Source of the DNA: Cronobacter malonaticus LMG 23826
GTDB taxonomy: Bacteria > Pseudomonadota > Gammaproteobacteria > Enterobacterales > Enterobacteriaceae
NCBI RefSeq assembly: GCF_001277215.2
Contig: NZ_CP013940.1
Coordinates: 3,038,001-3,102,000 of the forward strand
Reading direction: 5' to 3'
Length of the DNA stretch: 64,000 nucleotides
Both the position numbers and the translations under genes were made by a program. Under the pieces are notes generated by a model, which had not been told where the DNA came from, searched no databases, and saw nothing but the letters and a program-made list of their open reading frames with translations. Positions 1 through 9,586 of the stretch are shown here, piece by piece. The stretch's first letter is position 1. Each line of letters begins with the position of its first letter.

Positions 1-14
1 TTGAGAGCCTGAAC

Positions 15-593
15 ATGTTAAAAAAAGTACTCTTCCCGCTCGTCGCCCTTTTTATGCTGGCCGGATGCGCCACTCCGCCGACGACGATTGAAGTCTCCCC
101 GAAAATCACCCTCCCGCAGCAGGATCCGAGCCTGATGGGCGTGACCGTGAGCATCAACGGCGCTGACCAGCGTCAGGATCAGGCGCTCGCGAAAGTCACC
201 CGCGACAACCAACTGGTGACGCTGACCGCCTCTCGCGATCTGCGTTTCCTGCTCCAGGAAGTGCTGGAAAAACAGATGACCTCCCGCGGTTACATGATTG
301 GCCCAAGCGGCGCGGTGGATCTGCAAATCATCGTCAACCAGCTCTATGCTGACGTCTCGCAGGGTAACGTGCGCTACAACATCGCCACCAAAGCGGATAT
401 CTCTATCATCGCCACCGCGAAAACCGGCAATAAGATGACCAAAAACTACCGCGCCAGCTACTCTGTTGAAGGCGCGTTCCAGGCGAGCAACAAAAACATC
501 GCCGACGCCGTCAACTCCGTGCTGAGCGACACCATCGCGGATATGGCGCAGGACACCAGCATTCACGAGTTCATTAAACAGAACGCGCGTTAA
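15..593 (+). CDS. yajG: YajG family outer-membrane lipoprotein
   Basis: This encodes a 192-residue lipoprotein of unknown molecular function. The N-terminus is a type II signal peptide with a positively charged start, a hydrophobic core and an LAGC lipobox, so Cys18 should be the lipidated first residue of the mature protein. The residue after Cys is Ala, not Asp, which favours sorting to the outer membrane. The sequence is close to E. coli YajG over its whole length, including the conserved C-terminal HEFIKQNAR. It lies directly upstream of ampG, as in E. coli. A terminator hairpin at 611-636 separates the two. The identification is by family similarity; no catalytic motif is visible. Confidence 0.95.
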   Translation: MLKKVLFPLVALFMLAGCATPPTTIEVSPKITLPQQDPSLMGVTVSINGADQRQDQALAKVTRDNQLVTLTASRDLRFLLQEVLEKQMTSRGYMIGPSGAVDLQIIVNQLYADVSQGNVRYNIATKADISIIATAKTGNKMTKNYRASYSVEGAFQASNKNIADAVNSVLSDTIADMAQDTSIHEFIKQNAR

Positions 594-610
594 TCCTACT
601 TGTTGTTAAA

Positions 611-636
611 GGCCCGGTTCGCCGGGCCGCTTTTTT
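611..636 (+). terminator. Rho-independent terminator after yajG
   Basis: GGCCCGG (611-617) pairs with CCGGGCC (622-628) around a TTCG tetraloop, followed by GC and six T. It ends only about ten bases before the ampG start codon, so ampG transcription from the yajG promoter would need read-through. Confidence 0.85.
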
Positions 637-646
637 ACGGCCGCCC

Positions 647-2131
647 ATGCACAGTTCTTATTTACGTCTTTTCCAGCAGCCGAAATCCGCTATTTTACTG
701 ATCCTCGGCTTCGCTTCTGGTCTCCCGCTGGCGCTTACGTCCGGCACGCTCCAGGCCTGGATGACGGTCGAAAATATCGATCTGAAAACCATCGGCTTTT
801 TCTCCCTCGTTGGTCAGGCTTACGTCTTTAAATTTCTCTGGTCGCCAGTGATGGACCGCTATACGCCGCCGTTTCTCGGCAGACGCCGCGGCTGGCTGTT
901 TATCACGCAGCTCCTGTTACTGGTCGCCATCGCCGCGATGGGCTTTTTAGAGCCGTCAACGCATCTGCGCTGGATGGCAGCGCTGGCGGTGTTGATTGCG
1001 TTCTGCTCGGCGTCGCAGGATATCGTGTTTGACGCCTGGAAAACGGACGTACTGCCCGCGGACGAACGCGGAACGGGCGCTGCGATTAGTGTTCTGGGCT
1101 ACCGGCTGGCGATGCTGGTGTCCGGCGGTCTTGCGCTCTGGATAGCGGACCACTGGCTTGGCTGGCAGGCTACGTACTGGCTGATGGCCGCGCTACTGAT
1201 CCCCTGCATTATCGCCACCTGGCTTGCGCCCGAACCGGACGAGGCGATCCCCGCGCCGCGCACGCTGGAGCAGGCAGTGGTCGCACCGCTGCGCGATTTC
1301 TTCGGGCGCAACAACGCCTGGCTTATTCTGCTGCTGATTGTGCTCTATAAGCTTGGCGACGCGTTCGCCATGAGTCTGACCACCACCTTTTTAATACGTG
1401 GGGTCGGCTTTGACGCCGGTCAGGTGGGGATGGTGAACAAGACGCTGGGGCTGCTCGCCACGATTATCGGCGCGCTTTTCGGCGGCGTGCTGATGCAACG
1501 GCTCTCGCTGTTCCGCGCGCTGCTGATTTTCGGCATTTTGCAGGCGGTCTCAAACGCGGGTTACTGGCTGCTGTCGGTGACGGATAAACATCTGCTGAGC
1601 ATGGCCGGGGCGGTCTTCTTTGAAAACCTGTGCGGCGGCATGGGCACCGCGGCGTTTGTGGCGCTACTGATGACGCTCTGTAATAAGTCGTTCTCGGCCA
1701 CACAGTTCGCCCTGCTTTCCGCGCTCTCGGCCGTGGGCCGCGTTTATGTCGGCCCGGTGGCAGGCTGGTTTGTGGAGGCTTACGGCTGGCCGACGTTTTA
1801 TCTTTTCTCGGTCGCAGCGGCCGTGCCGGGCCTTCTGCTTTTACAGTTGTGCAAGGGAACGCTGGAATATATGGGCGATACTGGCGAGTTCCTGCGCCGC
1901 CAGGCCTACCCGGCGGGCTACCGGTTTGCGCTGCGCCTGCTGCTGATTGGCTGCGTGCTGCTTGGCGTCTGGCTGCTGGTGATTATCAGCAACGCGCTCG
2001 GCCTGAGCGCGTTGACCTTCGGCGTCACGCTGCTTGAGGCAGGCATAGCGCTGGCGCTTGCCGGTATCGTGCTCGGCTGCCTGCTGGATTACCTGGCGCT
2101 GCGCAACGGCTCTGCGCGTTCACAACCCTAA
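647..2131 (+). CDS. ampG: Muropeptide permease AmpG
   Basis: AmpG is an inner-membrane MFS transporter. It brings GlcNAc-anhydroMurNAc and its peptides from the periplasm into the cytoplasm for cell-wall recycling, and in species with inducible AmpC it supplies the inducing signal. The 494-residue product is near the usual 491 and matches E. coli AmpG throughout, with the DRYTPP(F)GRRRG loop after the second or third membrane segment and about 14 hydrophobic segments. The start codon follows a terminator hairpin and has no clear Shine-Dalgarno sequence, so translation may be weak. The 3' end overlaps the convergent J-domain gene by 12 bases (2120-2131). Confidence 0.96.
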   Translation: MHSSYLRLFQQPKSAILLILGFASGLPLALTSGTLQAWMTVENIDLKTIGFFSLVGQAYVFKFLWSPVMDRYTPPFLGRRRGWLFITQLLLLVAIAAMGFLEPSTHLRWMAALAVLIAFCSASQDIVFDAWKTDVLPADERGTGAAISVLGYRLAMLVSGGLALWIADHWLGWQATYWLMAALLIPCIIATWLAPEPDEAIPAPRTLEQAVVAPLRDFFGRNNAWLILLLIVLYKLGDAFAMSLTTTFLIRGVGFDAGQVGMVNKTLGLLATIIGALFGGVLMQRLSLFRALLIFGILQAVSNAGYWLLSVTDKHLLSMAGAVFFENLCGGMGTAAFVALLMTLCNKSFSATQFALLSALSAVGRVYVGPVAGWFVEAYGWPTFYLFSVAAAVPGLLLLQLCKGTLEYMGDTGEFLRRQAYPAGYRFALRLLLIGCVLLGVWLLVIISNALGLSALTFGVTLLEAGIALALAGIVLGCLLDYLALRNGSARSQP

Positions 2132-3460
2132 GCGTAATAACGTAATCATGTTGCTTATTATCGCGCTGTAGACTTTGCTGCCGAACGGAATCAACAGCAG
2201 GTTGATTATCCACGGAAGCTGACTGATAAGATTTACAGGAAACCCCAACGGCCCGGAGATAATATCAATGGGCCAGCGCCACCAGACCCGCATCCGCGGC
2301 CTTAAACACGCCACCAGCACCGCCCCGATAATGACGACCACATACAGCAGCGGCGTGATTTCATGGTTTTTGTGGTAAAACCCGACGGTATATCGCGCAA
2401 GCTCTCCCACCGGAAGGGCAAGTAGCGCGACGGATAACAGCACATAGCCCACACGAATACCGATCCGCTGACGGCTGCCTTCCGGGTAGCGGTTCCAGAG
2501 AGAAGGTATGCCAAACAGGTAAACCACCACTATCGCGCCGACGATACCGACATCCACCGCCGTCACCTGCGGGTCGATCGCAAGGAAACCCAGCACGCTG
2601 CCCCAGAAGAGCACAGCCATAAAGGTATAGAGTGGCAGCGCCCAGCCAGGCGCAGATAAAAGCTCAATCATGACCGGATTCAGACGCTGCCACATCCCCG
2701 GATGCTCGCTGCACATCGCGCGCGTGCGCTGGCGTGCCTCATCCAGAAAACCGGGCCAGAAACGTCCCCACCAGGGCAGTGGCGCCTGCGGTTCGCTGAT
2801 AAGCCGCCAGCGGGCTTTCGACAGCCAGTTCGCCTGATGCTGCCCGCGCTCCACCACCATCCGGTAATCTTCTTCCGTCGTGGCGATACGCGCTTCAAGC
2901 GCCCAAATCAGCACGTCAGGCAGCGCCGTGCTGCGGTAGTGATCAAGCTCCCAGCCCATTATCCTGCCCACATGCTCCAGCATGCCGCGCGTCAGCCACT
3001 GCTCCTGGGAGAGCGCATCGGCAAGCCGCTCGCTGAAATAACGGCGTGCCGCCAGCGCATCCGGCAGCCCGGTAGCGAGAAACGTCTCTAATTGCCCACA
3101 GCCTGCCATCTCGTCAGCCACGATTGTGGGGGCGAGCGCCTGCGCTTGTTCGTTAAGCGTTTGTGCATCCCAGTCCGCCAGCGACACGGTTTCAGCCTGC
3201 GGCAGAGGCTCATCCTGCGCCGTTAACGACGTTTGCGGCGTAAAGCGGTACGTGATGACGCTTTCATCATCCGCCTCTTCACCCTCTTCTTCGTCGTCAT
3301 ACGCCTGATAACGCTGCGCCGCCTCATAGGCTTCGCGTAGCTGCTGATACTTTTGAGGATCCTGATCAGGGCGGTGTTGCTTAACGATTTTCGCCCAGGC
3401 GCGGCGCAGCGCGCCCTTATCTTTCGTTGGCTCAAGGCCAAGTAGCATCCAGGCGTCCAT
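2120..3460 (-). CDS. DjlB/DjlC-type J-domain membrane protein, partner of HscC
   Basis: This 446-residue protein starts with a J-domain-like segment (about residues 1-50). The usual HPD tripeptide is replaced by H-R-P-D at 29-32. A very acidic stretch follows around 54-66. The middle is soluble and helical. The last 170 residues carry about four hydrophobic segments, so the protein is likely anchored in the inner membrane with the J-domain in the cytoplasm. E. coli DjlB and DjlC have the same plan and stimulate the Hsp70 HscC. The gene follows hscC with a TAATG junction (stop and start share one base), so the two are probably translationally coupled. DjlB and DjlC cannot be told apart here, so no symbol is given. 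Confidence 0.85.
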   Translation of the reverse strand: MDAWMLLGLEPTKDKGALRRAWAKIVKQHRPDQDPQKYQQLREAYEAAQRYQAYDDEEEGEEADDESVITYRFTPQTSLTAQDEPLPQAETVSLADWDAQTLNEQAQALAPTIVADEMAGCGQLETFLATGLPDALAARRYFSERLADALSQEQWLTRGMLEHVGRIMGWELDHYRSTALPDVLIWALEARIATTEEDYRMVVERGQHQANWLSKARWRLISEPQAPLPWWGRFWPGFLDEARQRTRAMCSEHPGMWQRLNPVMIELLSAPGWALPLYTFMAVLFWGSVLGFLAIDPQVTAVDVGIVGAIVVVYLFGIPSLWNRYPEGSRQRIGIRVGYVLLSVALLALPVGELARYTVGFYHKNHEITPLLYVVVIIGAVLVACLRPRMRVWWRWPIDIISGPLGFPVNLISQLPWIINLLLIPFGSKVYSAIISNMITLLRLGL

Positions 3461-5160
3461 TAGCGTAATCCGTCGTCAAACTGCGCGAGGATCTGCTCCA
3501 GCGCCTGACGCGCGAGCGCGATCTCTCGCAGATCCTGGCTCTCGAGCGCCTGCTCGAACCGCGCGCTGTAGTGATCGATAAGATGGCGTCTTTCGCCGAG
3601 CGTTTGCTCATAACGCAGGCTCGCCTGCGCCAGCAGTTGCCGGTTCTCTGTGCGGTCGCGCGGGTGAATTTTCAGGGCGTCTAGCTGCGCCAGACGCTGT
3701 TTAATCTCTTCCAGGCTAAGGCTGCCGGGGGCACGCTCAATCACCAGCGACGCCGCGCGCTCCTGCCCGTCCACTTTGCACTCCACTTCCAGAATGCCGT
3801 CGAGGGTATAGGTAAAGCGCACGTCCACCGTCACCTCGCCCGCCGGGCGCGGGGGAACATCAAGCGTGAATTTATCGAGCAGAATATTTTCCGCGACCCG
3901 GCGCGCTTCGCCCTGAAACACGGCGATCTCAAGCTGGCGCTGGTTATCGTAAACAGTGGATATAGAGCGGAACATGCTGACAGGCACAAAGCTGTTGCGC
4001 TCAATAATGGGAAGAAAATACCCGCCATCATAGCGATCGCCGTTGCGGCGCGCCGTTTCGATGCCAAGAGAGTAAGGCATGACGTCGGTAAGCACGATGT
4101 CATCGAGCGCCGCGTCAAGACTGGCAAGCCCGGCCTGAATGCCCGCGCCGAGCGCGACCACTTCATCCGGGTTGAGTTCGGCGCGCGGGAAGCGGCCAAA
4201 CATACGCGCGGCCAGCTGGCGCACCACCGGCATGCGCGTGGCGCCGCCCACCAGAATCACATCGTCCAGATCGCTGATGTCAAAGCGGGCGTCGCGCAGC
4301 GCCTGGATGACCGGTTGTTTGAGGCGCGCCAGCAGCGGCTGGCAGATCTCCGTTAAAGTCTCGTTGTCGAGCGTCCACGTCATCTCATGGCCGCCCGCGC
4401 TGAGCGTGGCGGTCGCCTGCGCCTGGTGCGTCAGTTGCCGCTTGAGGCTTTCCGCCGCCTCCACCAGTTGCGCCGCTTCTTGCGCGCCGGACGGCTGGTA
4501 GTGCGGATAACGCGAGAGCATCCACTGGCGGATGATGTCGGTGAAGTCATCGCCGCCAAGCCTGGCGTCGCCGCTACTGGCCCGCACTTCAATCACGCCT
4601 TCAAACATATCGACAATGGAAACGTCAAACGTGCCGCCGCCCAGATCGAAAACCAGAAATTTTTGCTCGCGGTTATCGGCAAGGCCGTAGGCGAGCGAAG
4701 CCGCCGTAGGTTCATTCACCAGCCGCTCAACCGTAAGCCCAGCCAGATGCCCGGCGGCTTTCACCGCTTTACGCTGGATATCGTTAAACCAGGCCGGCAC
4801 GGTGATCACCGCGCGGGTAACGGGAGCGCCAAGCGCTACTTCCGCATCGGCTTTCAGCTTGCGAAGCACTAAGGCGGACAGCTCTTCGGCGCGAAAGCGG
4901 TGTTCGCCGAGTGCAAAGATTTTATCGGTGCCCATGTAGCGCTTGAAGCTCGCATGAGTAAGTGCCGGATGGCTCACCAGCCGCGCTTTCGCCGCCTCGC
5001 CCACAATCAAATGGCCGTCGTCATCCAGCCCGACCACCGACGGCGTGAGGACGCACTTCTGGCTATCGGCAATCAATGTGGCCTGCCCTTCATTAAACCA
5101 GGCCACCGCGCTGTTGGATGTCCCTAGGTCGATGCCGACGAGCGGCGTTGCTGTTTCCAT
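3460..5160 (-). CDS. hscC: Hsp70-family chaperone HscC
   Basis: HscC is a cytoplasmic ATP-dependent Hsp70 paralogue. The nucleotide-binding domain shows the phosphate-1 motif GIDLGTSNS (9-17), the phosphate-2 motif DLGGGTFDV (172-180) and an adenosine motif VGGATRMP. The substrate-binding domain is shorter than in DnaK and lacks the disordered DnaK tail. The product is 566 residues. I chose the ATG at 5158-5160 because AAGGA lies at a good distance before it and the ATP-binding fold starts at once; an in-frame extension of 23 residues upstream is unlike the family. In E. coli hscC lies far away, near rihA/ybeR, so its place here beside cyoA is unusual. Confidence 0.93.
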   Translation of the reverse strand: METATPLVGIDLGTSNSAVAWFNEGQATLIADSQKCVLTPSVVGLDDDGHLIVGEAAKARLVSHPALTHASFKRYMGTDKIFALGEHRFRAEELSALVLRKLKADAEVALGAPVTRAVITVPAWFNDIQRKAVKAAGHLAGLTVERLVNEPTAASLAYGLADNREQKFLVFDLGGGTFDVSIVDMFEGVIEVRASSGDARLGGDDFTDIIRQWMLSRYPHYQPSGAQEAAQLVEAAESLKRQLTHQAQATATLSAGGHEMTWTLDNETLTEICQPLLARLKQPVIQALRDARFDISDLDDVILVGGATRMPVVRQLAARMFGRFPRAELNPDEVVALGAGIQAGLASLDAALDDIVLTDVMPYSLGIETARRNGDRYDGGYFLPIIERNSFVPVSMFRSISTVYDNQRQLEIAVFQGEARRVAENILLDKFTLDVPPRPAGEVTVDVRFTYTLDGILEVECKVDGQERAASLVIERAPGSLSLEEIKQRLAQLDALKIHPRDRTENRQLLAQASLRYEQTLGERRHLIDHYSARFEQALESQDLREIALARQALEQILAQFDDGLR

Positions 5161-5680
5161 GTGTATCAATCCTTTACCCTGAATATTTGTTGTTTTTTTG
5201 TTGCTTTTATCGCCAGAAAAAAAGCACAACGAAGAAAGAGTTCCAATTTACTGGTCAATAAAATAGCATCTGATTTGCTTAGATATATTTATCGAAATTT
5301 GGTAGCAGAGACTTTAAATAATTTCGTTTATCATTCTGTGCGACATTATTTTTAACGATTCAGCACCGGGAATAATTATTTCCGCGCCGTTATTGTTTCT
5401 CATTTGAAACCGCGTTGTTAATTTATTGTATGTTATTTTCTCCCCGATATACTCAATTCCCGTCTTGACCTTACTTTACATAGGATTTTGTTATAACCCT
5501 TGCCATGTGGCTGTCATGGCTTACATTTTACATTTTGTTGCATTGGCTGTGACGGTTGCGACAGAACCCGGTTACACCCCGCAGACAGTGCGCCATTCGT
5601 GTTTACAGTAATGTAACCTTCCCGTAAAATGCCCGGCACACTTTAACCGCCACCAGATCCCCCTGAATTGAGGTCGTTAA
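5161..5680. other. Long AT-rich divergent intergenic region, hscC to cyoA
   Basis: No supported gene lies in these 520 bases. The half next to hscC (about 5170-5450) is clearly more AT-rich than the rest of the window and lacks recognisable binding sites. The half next to cyoA holds a candidate promoter and, just before cyoA, a GAGGT ribosome binding site at about 5669-5673. Two short open frames on the plus strand here have no ribosome binding site and no recognisable product. Confidence 0.7.
5465..5494 (+). promoter_or_regulatory. Candidate sigma-70 promoter of cyoABCDE
   Basis: TTGACC (5465-5470) and TGTTAT (5489-5494) are 18 bases apart, a fair match to -35 and -10. Upstream, GTTAA (5417-5421) and GTTAT (5432-5436) resemble ArcA repeat elements, but their spacing is not the usual one. 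The cyo operon is repressed by ArcA and Fnr in E. coli; the sites here are inferred. Confidence 0.35.
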
Positions 5681-6628
5681 ATGAGACTCAGGAAATACAA
5701 TAAAAGTTTGGGACTGCTGTCATTATTCGCAGGCACTGTTTTACTCAGTGGCTGCGATGCTGCGCTTCTCAACCCCAAAGGACAGATTGGACTGGAGCAA
5801 CGTTCACTGATACTGACCGCCCTCGGGCTGATGTTGATTGTCGTGATTCCAGCCATCTTGATGGCTATTGGCTTCGCCTGGAAATATCGGGCAACCAATA
5901 AGGACGCAAAATACAGCCCCAACTGGTCACACTCCAACAAAGTTGAAGCTGTTGTCTGGACCATCCCGATCCTTATCATCATTTTCCTTGCAGTACTGAC
6001 ATGGAAAACCACGCACTCGCTCGAACCCAGCCGTCCGCTGGATCACGATGCGAAGCCGGTGACCATCGAAGTTATCGCAATGGACTGGAAGTGGTTCTTC
6101 ATTTATCCGGAGCAGGGTATCGCAACGGTCAATGAAATCGCGTTCCCGGCGAACACGCCTGTGGAATTCAAAATCACCTCCAACTCGGTGATGAACTCCT
6201 TCTTTATTCCGCGCCTGGGTAGCCAGATCTACGCAATGGCAGGTATGCAGACCAAACTGCACCTGATTGCGAACGAAGCCGGCACCTACGACGGTATTTC
6301 TGCTAACTACAGTGGTGCAGGTTTCTCCGGCATGAAGTTCAAGGCAATCGCCACGCCGGATAACGAGACCTTCAACCAGTGGGTGGCCAAAGCGAAGCAG
6401 TCTGGCAAAACCATTAACGATATGGCGACCTACGACAAGCTGGCGGCCCCGAGCGAATACAACAAAGTCGAATACTTCTCCAGCGTAAAACCGGATTTGT
6501 TTAAAGATGTCATTAACAAATTCATGGGACCTGGGAAGAGCATGGATATGACTCAGTCTGAAGGGGAGCATAACGCCCACGAAGGCATGGAAGGCATGGA
6601 CATGAATCACGCGGAAACCTCTCACTAA
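5681..6628 (+). CDS. cyoA: Cytochrome bo3 ubiquinol oxidase subunit II
   Basis: CyoA is subunit II of the proton-pumping quinol oxidase in the inner membrane. It is a lipoprotein: the signal sequence ends in LLSGC, with Cys25 lipidated. Two membrane helices follow (about 45-70 and 90-110), then a periplasmic cupredoxin-like domain that has lost the CuA ligands, as expected for a quinol oxidase. The C-terminal tail is rich in His, Met and acidic residues. The product is 315 residues, the usual length. It is the first gene of cyoABCDE, with cyoB 19 bases downstream. Confidence 0.97.
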   Translation: MRLRKYNKSLGLLSLFAGTVLLSGCDAALLNPKGQIGLEQRSLILTALGLMLIVVIPAILMAIGFAWKYRATNKDAKYSPNWSHSNKVEAVVWTIPILIIIFLAVLTWKTTHSLEPSRPLDHDAKPVTIEVIAMDWKWFFIYPEQGIATVNEIAFPANTPVEFKITSNSVMNSFFIPRLGSQIYAMAGMQTKLHLIANEAGTYDGISANYSGAGFSGMKFKAIATPDNETFNQWVAKAKQSGKTINDMATYDKLAAPSEYNKVEYFSSVKPDLFKDVINKFMGPGKSMDMTQSEGEHNAHEGMEGMDMNHAETSH

Positions 6629-6647
6629 GGGGCCGAGGAATAATACG

Positions 6648-8639
6648 ATGTTCGGAAAACTTACACTGGATGCAATCCCGTACCATGAGCCAATTATCAT
6701 GGTTACGGTGGCTGCCATTATCGTCGGGGGTCTGGCGCTAGTTGCAGCTATCACTTACTTCGGTAAGTGGTCTTATCTGTGGAACGAGTGGCTCACGTCT
6801 GTGGACCACAAACGTCTGGGGGTAATGTATATCCTCGTGGCTATCGTGATGCTGGTTCGCGGCTTCGCGGACGCCATCATGATGCGTACCCAGCAATTGC
6901 TGGCGGCCTCCGGCGAAGCCGGATTCCTGCCGCCGCATCACTACGATCAGATCTTTACCGCCCACGGCGTTATCATGATCTTCTTCGTGGCGATGCCGTT
7001 CGTTATCGGTCTGATGAACCTGGTGGTTCCGCTGCAGATCGGCGCGCGCGACGTGGCATTCCCCTTCCTGAACAACCTGAGCTTCTGGTTCACCGTTGTC
7101 GGGGTAATCCTTGTGAACGTCTCTCTGGGCGTGGGCGAATTTGCTCAGACCGGTTGGGTGGCTTATCCGCCGCTCTCGGGTATTGAGTACAGTCCAGGCG
7201 TTGGGGTGGACTACTGGATCTGGAGTCTCCAGCTCTCCGGTATTGGTACGACACTGACCGGTATCAACTTCTTCGTGACCATTCTGAAGATGCGTGCGCC
7301 GGGCATGACCATGTTCAAAATGCCGGTATTCACCTGGGCGTCGCTGTGTACTAACGTCCTGATTATCGTCTCCTTCCCGATCCTGACCGTCACTATCGCG
7401 TTGCTGACCCTGGACCGCTATCTGGGCACCCATTTCTTTACCAACGATATGGGTGGCAACATGATGATGTACGTGAACCTGATCTGGGCCTGGGGCCATC
7501 CGGAAGTGTACATCCTGGTTCTGCCGGTGTTTGGTGTGTTCTCTGAAATCACCTCCACCTTCTCGAAGAAACGTCTGTTTGGTTACACCTCCCTCGTTTG
7601 GGCGACCATCGCGATCACCGTGCTGTCGTTCATCGTGTGGCTGCACCACTTCTTCACCATGGGTAGTGGCGCGAACGTTAACGCCTTCTTTGGTATCACC
7701 ACGATGATTATCGCCATCCCGACCGGGGTGAAGATCTTCAACTGGCTGTTTACCATGTATCAGGGCCGTATTCAGTTCCACTCCTCCATGCTGTGGACCA
7801 TCGGCTTCATCATCACCTTCTCCATCGGTGGTATGACCGGCGTTCTGTTGGCGGTACCGGGCGCAGACTTCGTACTGCACAACAGCCTGTTCCTGATTGC
7901 GCACTTCCATAACGTCATCATCGGCGGCGTGGTATTTGGTTGCTTCGCAGGTATGAGCTACTGGTGGCCGAAAGCCTTTGGCTACAAGATGAACGAAACC
8001 TGGGGCATCCGTGCGTTCTGGTTCTGGATCATCGGCTTCTTCGTAACCTTTATGCCGCTGTACGCCATGGGCTTCATGGGTATGACGCGTCGTGTGAGCC
8101 AGAACATCGACCCGATGTTCCAGCCGCTGATGATTGTCGCGGAAATCGGTGCGCTGCTGATCGCGTGCGGTATCCTGTGCATCATCCTGCAGATCTACGT
8201 GAGTATCCGTGACCGTCACCTGAACCGTGACCTGACTGGCGACCCGTGGGGCGGCCGTACGCTGGAGTGGGCAACCTCTTCTCCGCCGCCGTTCTATAAC
8301 TTCGCAGTAGTGCCTGAAATCCACGAGCGCGACGCGTTCTGGGAAATGAAAGACAAAGGTGAAGCTTACAAGCAGCCGGCGCACTATGAAGAAATTCATA
8401 TGCCGAAGAACAGCGCAGCAGGCATTTTCATTGGCGCGTTCAGCACCATCTTTGGCTTCGCGATGATCTGGCACATCTGGTGGCTGGCTATCGTGGGCTT
8501 CGCGGGTATCGTTATTACCTGGATTGCGAAGAGCTTCGATGAAGACGTGGATTACTACGTACCGGTAGCCACCGTTGAGAAACTGGAAAACCAGCACTTC
8601 GAAGAAATCACCAAAGCAGGGCTGAAAAATGTCAACTGA
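6648..8639 (+). CDS. cyoB: Cytochrome bo3 ubiquinol oxidase subunit I
   Basis: CyoB is the catalytic heme-copper subunit. The heme b ligand His106 is seen in TAHGVIM, and its partner His421 in IAHFHNV with the heme o ligand His419. The CuB ligand His284 and the cross-linked Tyr288 are in WGHPEVY, and His333/His334 in WLHHFFTMG. The product is 663 residues with 15 predicted membrane helices, identical in length to E. coli CyoB. The 3' end overlaps cyoC by 11 bases. A long open frame on the opposite strand of this gene is a coding shadow. Confidence 0.98.
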   Translation: MFGKLTLDAIPYHEPIIMVTVAAIIVGGLALVAAITYFGKWSYLWNEWLTSVDHKRLGVMYILVAIVMLVRGFADAIMMRTQQLLAASGEAGFLPPHHYDQIFTAHGVIMIFFVAMPFVIGLMNLVVPLQIGARDVAFPFLNNLSFWFTVVGVILVNVSLGVGEFAQTGWVAYPPLSGIEYSPGVGVDYWIWSLQLSGIGTTLTGINFFVTILKMRAPGMTMFKMPVFTWASLCTNVLIIVSFPILTVTIALLTLDRYLGTHFFTNDMGGNMMMYVNLIWAWGHPEVYILVLPVFGVFSEITSTFSKKRLFGYTSLVWATIAITVLSFIVWLHHFFTMGSGANVNAFFGITTMIIAIPTGVKIFNWLFTMYQGRIQFHSSMLWTIGFIITFSIGGMTGVLLAVPGADFVLHNSLFLIAHFHNVIIGGVVFGCFAGMSYWWPKAFGYKMNETWGIRAFWFWIIGFFVTFMPLYAMGFMGMTRRVSQNIDPMFQPLMIVAEIGALLIACGILCIILQIYVSIRDRHLNRDLTGDPWGGRTLEWATSSPPPFYNFAVVPEIHERDAFWEMKDKGEAYKQPAHYEEIHMPKNSAAGIFIGAFSTIFGFAMIWHIWWLAIVGFAGIVITWIAKSFDEDVDYYVPVATVEKLENQHFEEITKAGLKNVN

Positions 8640-9246
8640 GAGCATTAATCACGAACTTGCCCATGGCAGCCATGAGCATGGGCACCACGATGCAGGAGCC
8701 AATAAGGTCTTTGGCTTCTGGATCTACCTGATGAGCGACTGCATTCTCTTTGCATGTCTGTTTGCCACCTATGCCGTTCTCGTGAACGGCACGGCGGGGG
8801 GCCCGACCGGGAAAGACATTTTCGAACTGCCGTTTGTGCTGGTTGAAACTTTCCTGCTGTTGTTCTCCTCCATCACGTATGGCATGGCGATGATCGCCAT
8901 GAACAACAACAAACAGAGCCAGGTGATGTCCTGGCTCGCCCTGACCTTCCTGTTTGGCGCAGGGTTCGTGGCGATGGAAATCTATGAATTCCATCATCTG
9001 ATCGCCGAAGGCTTCGGCCCGGATAAGAGCGGCTTCCTATCCGCGTTCTTTACCCTGGTCGGCACCCACGGTATCCACGTGACCTCTGGCCTTATCTGGA
9101 TGGTGGTGATGATGATTCACGTCTCCCGCCGCGGTCTGACCCACAATAACCGCGCGCGTCTGATGTGCCTGAGCATGTTCTGGCACTTCCTGGATGTCGT
9201 GTGGATCTGTGTGTTCTCTGTAGTCTATCTGATGGGGGCGATGTAA
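8629..9246 (+). CDS. cyoC: Cytochrome bo3 ubiquinol oxidase subunit III
   Basis: CyoC is the five-helix membrane subunit III of the oxidase, which stabilises subunit I. The 205-residue product has a His-rich N-terminus (HGSHEHGHH) and then hydrophobic segments typical of COX3 proteins. It starts inside the end of cyoB and its TAA overlaps the cyoD ATG (TAATG at 9244-9248), so the three are likely coupled in translation. Confidence 0.97.
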   Translation: MSTESINHELAHGSHEHGHHDAGANKVFGFWIYLMSDCILFACLFATYAVLVNGTAGGPTGKDIFELPFVLVETFLLLFSSITYGMAMIAMNNNKQSQVMSWLALTFLFGAGFVAMEIYEFHHLIAEGFGPDKSGFLSAFFTLVGTHGIHVTSGLIWMVVMMIHVSRRGLTHNNRARLMCLSMFWHFLDVVWICVFSVVYLMGAM

Positions 9247-9575
9247 TGAGTCATTCAACCGATCACAACGGCGCCCACCACGGTGGCGTCAAGACGTACC
9301 TGATCGGGTTTATCCTGTCGGTCATTCTGACAGTAATCCCGTTCTGGATGGTCATGAACGGCTCCGCGTCTCACGGCACCCTGCTGGGTGTGGTCGTGGC
9401 AACCGCAGTCGTACAGATTCTGGTTCACCTGGTGTGCTTCCTGCACATGAACGCCTCCTCTGAGGAGCGCTGGAACCTGGTAGCCTTTGTCTTTACGTTG
9501 CTGATTATCGCGATAGTAGTGGTAGGCTCTATCTGGATTATGTGGAACCTGAATTACAACATGATGGTTCACTAA
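9246..9575 (+). CDS. cyoD: Cytochrome bo3 ubiquinol oxidase subunit IV
   Basis: CyoD is the small subunit IV (109 residues, three membrane helices) that assists CuB assembly in subunit I. The start at 9246 gives MSHSTDHNG, the family N-terminus, and overlaps the cyoC stop by one base. An upstream in-frame extension inside cyoC is not supported. Confidence 0.96.
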   Translation: MSHSTDHNGAHHGGVKTYLIGFILSVILTVIPFWMVMNGSASHGTLLGVVVATAVVQILVHLVCFLHMNASSEERWNLVAFVFTLLIIAIVVVGSIWIMWNLNYNMMVH

Positions 9576-9586
9576 GAGCGGCGAGT

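Noticed and set aside
5161..5611. Two small plus-strand open frames between hscC and cyoA
   Set aside because: No ribosome binding site, odd composition and overlap with the likely cyo promoter.
6738..8645. 635-codon open frame opposite cyoB
   Set aside because: It is the antisense shadow of a highly conserved gene in GC-rich codons; its product is His/Arg/Asp-rich with no family resemblance and no ribosome site.
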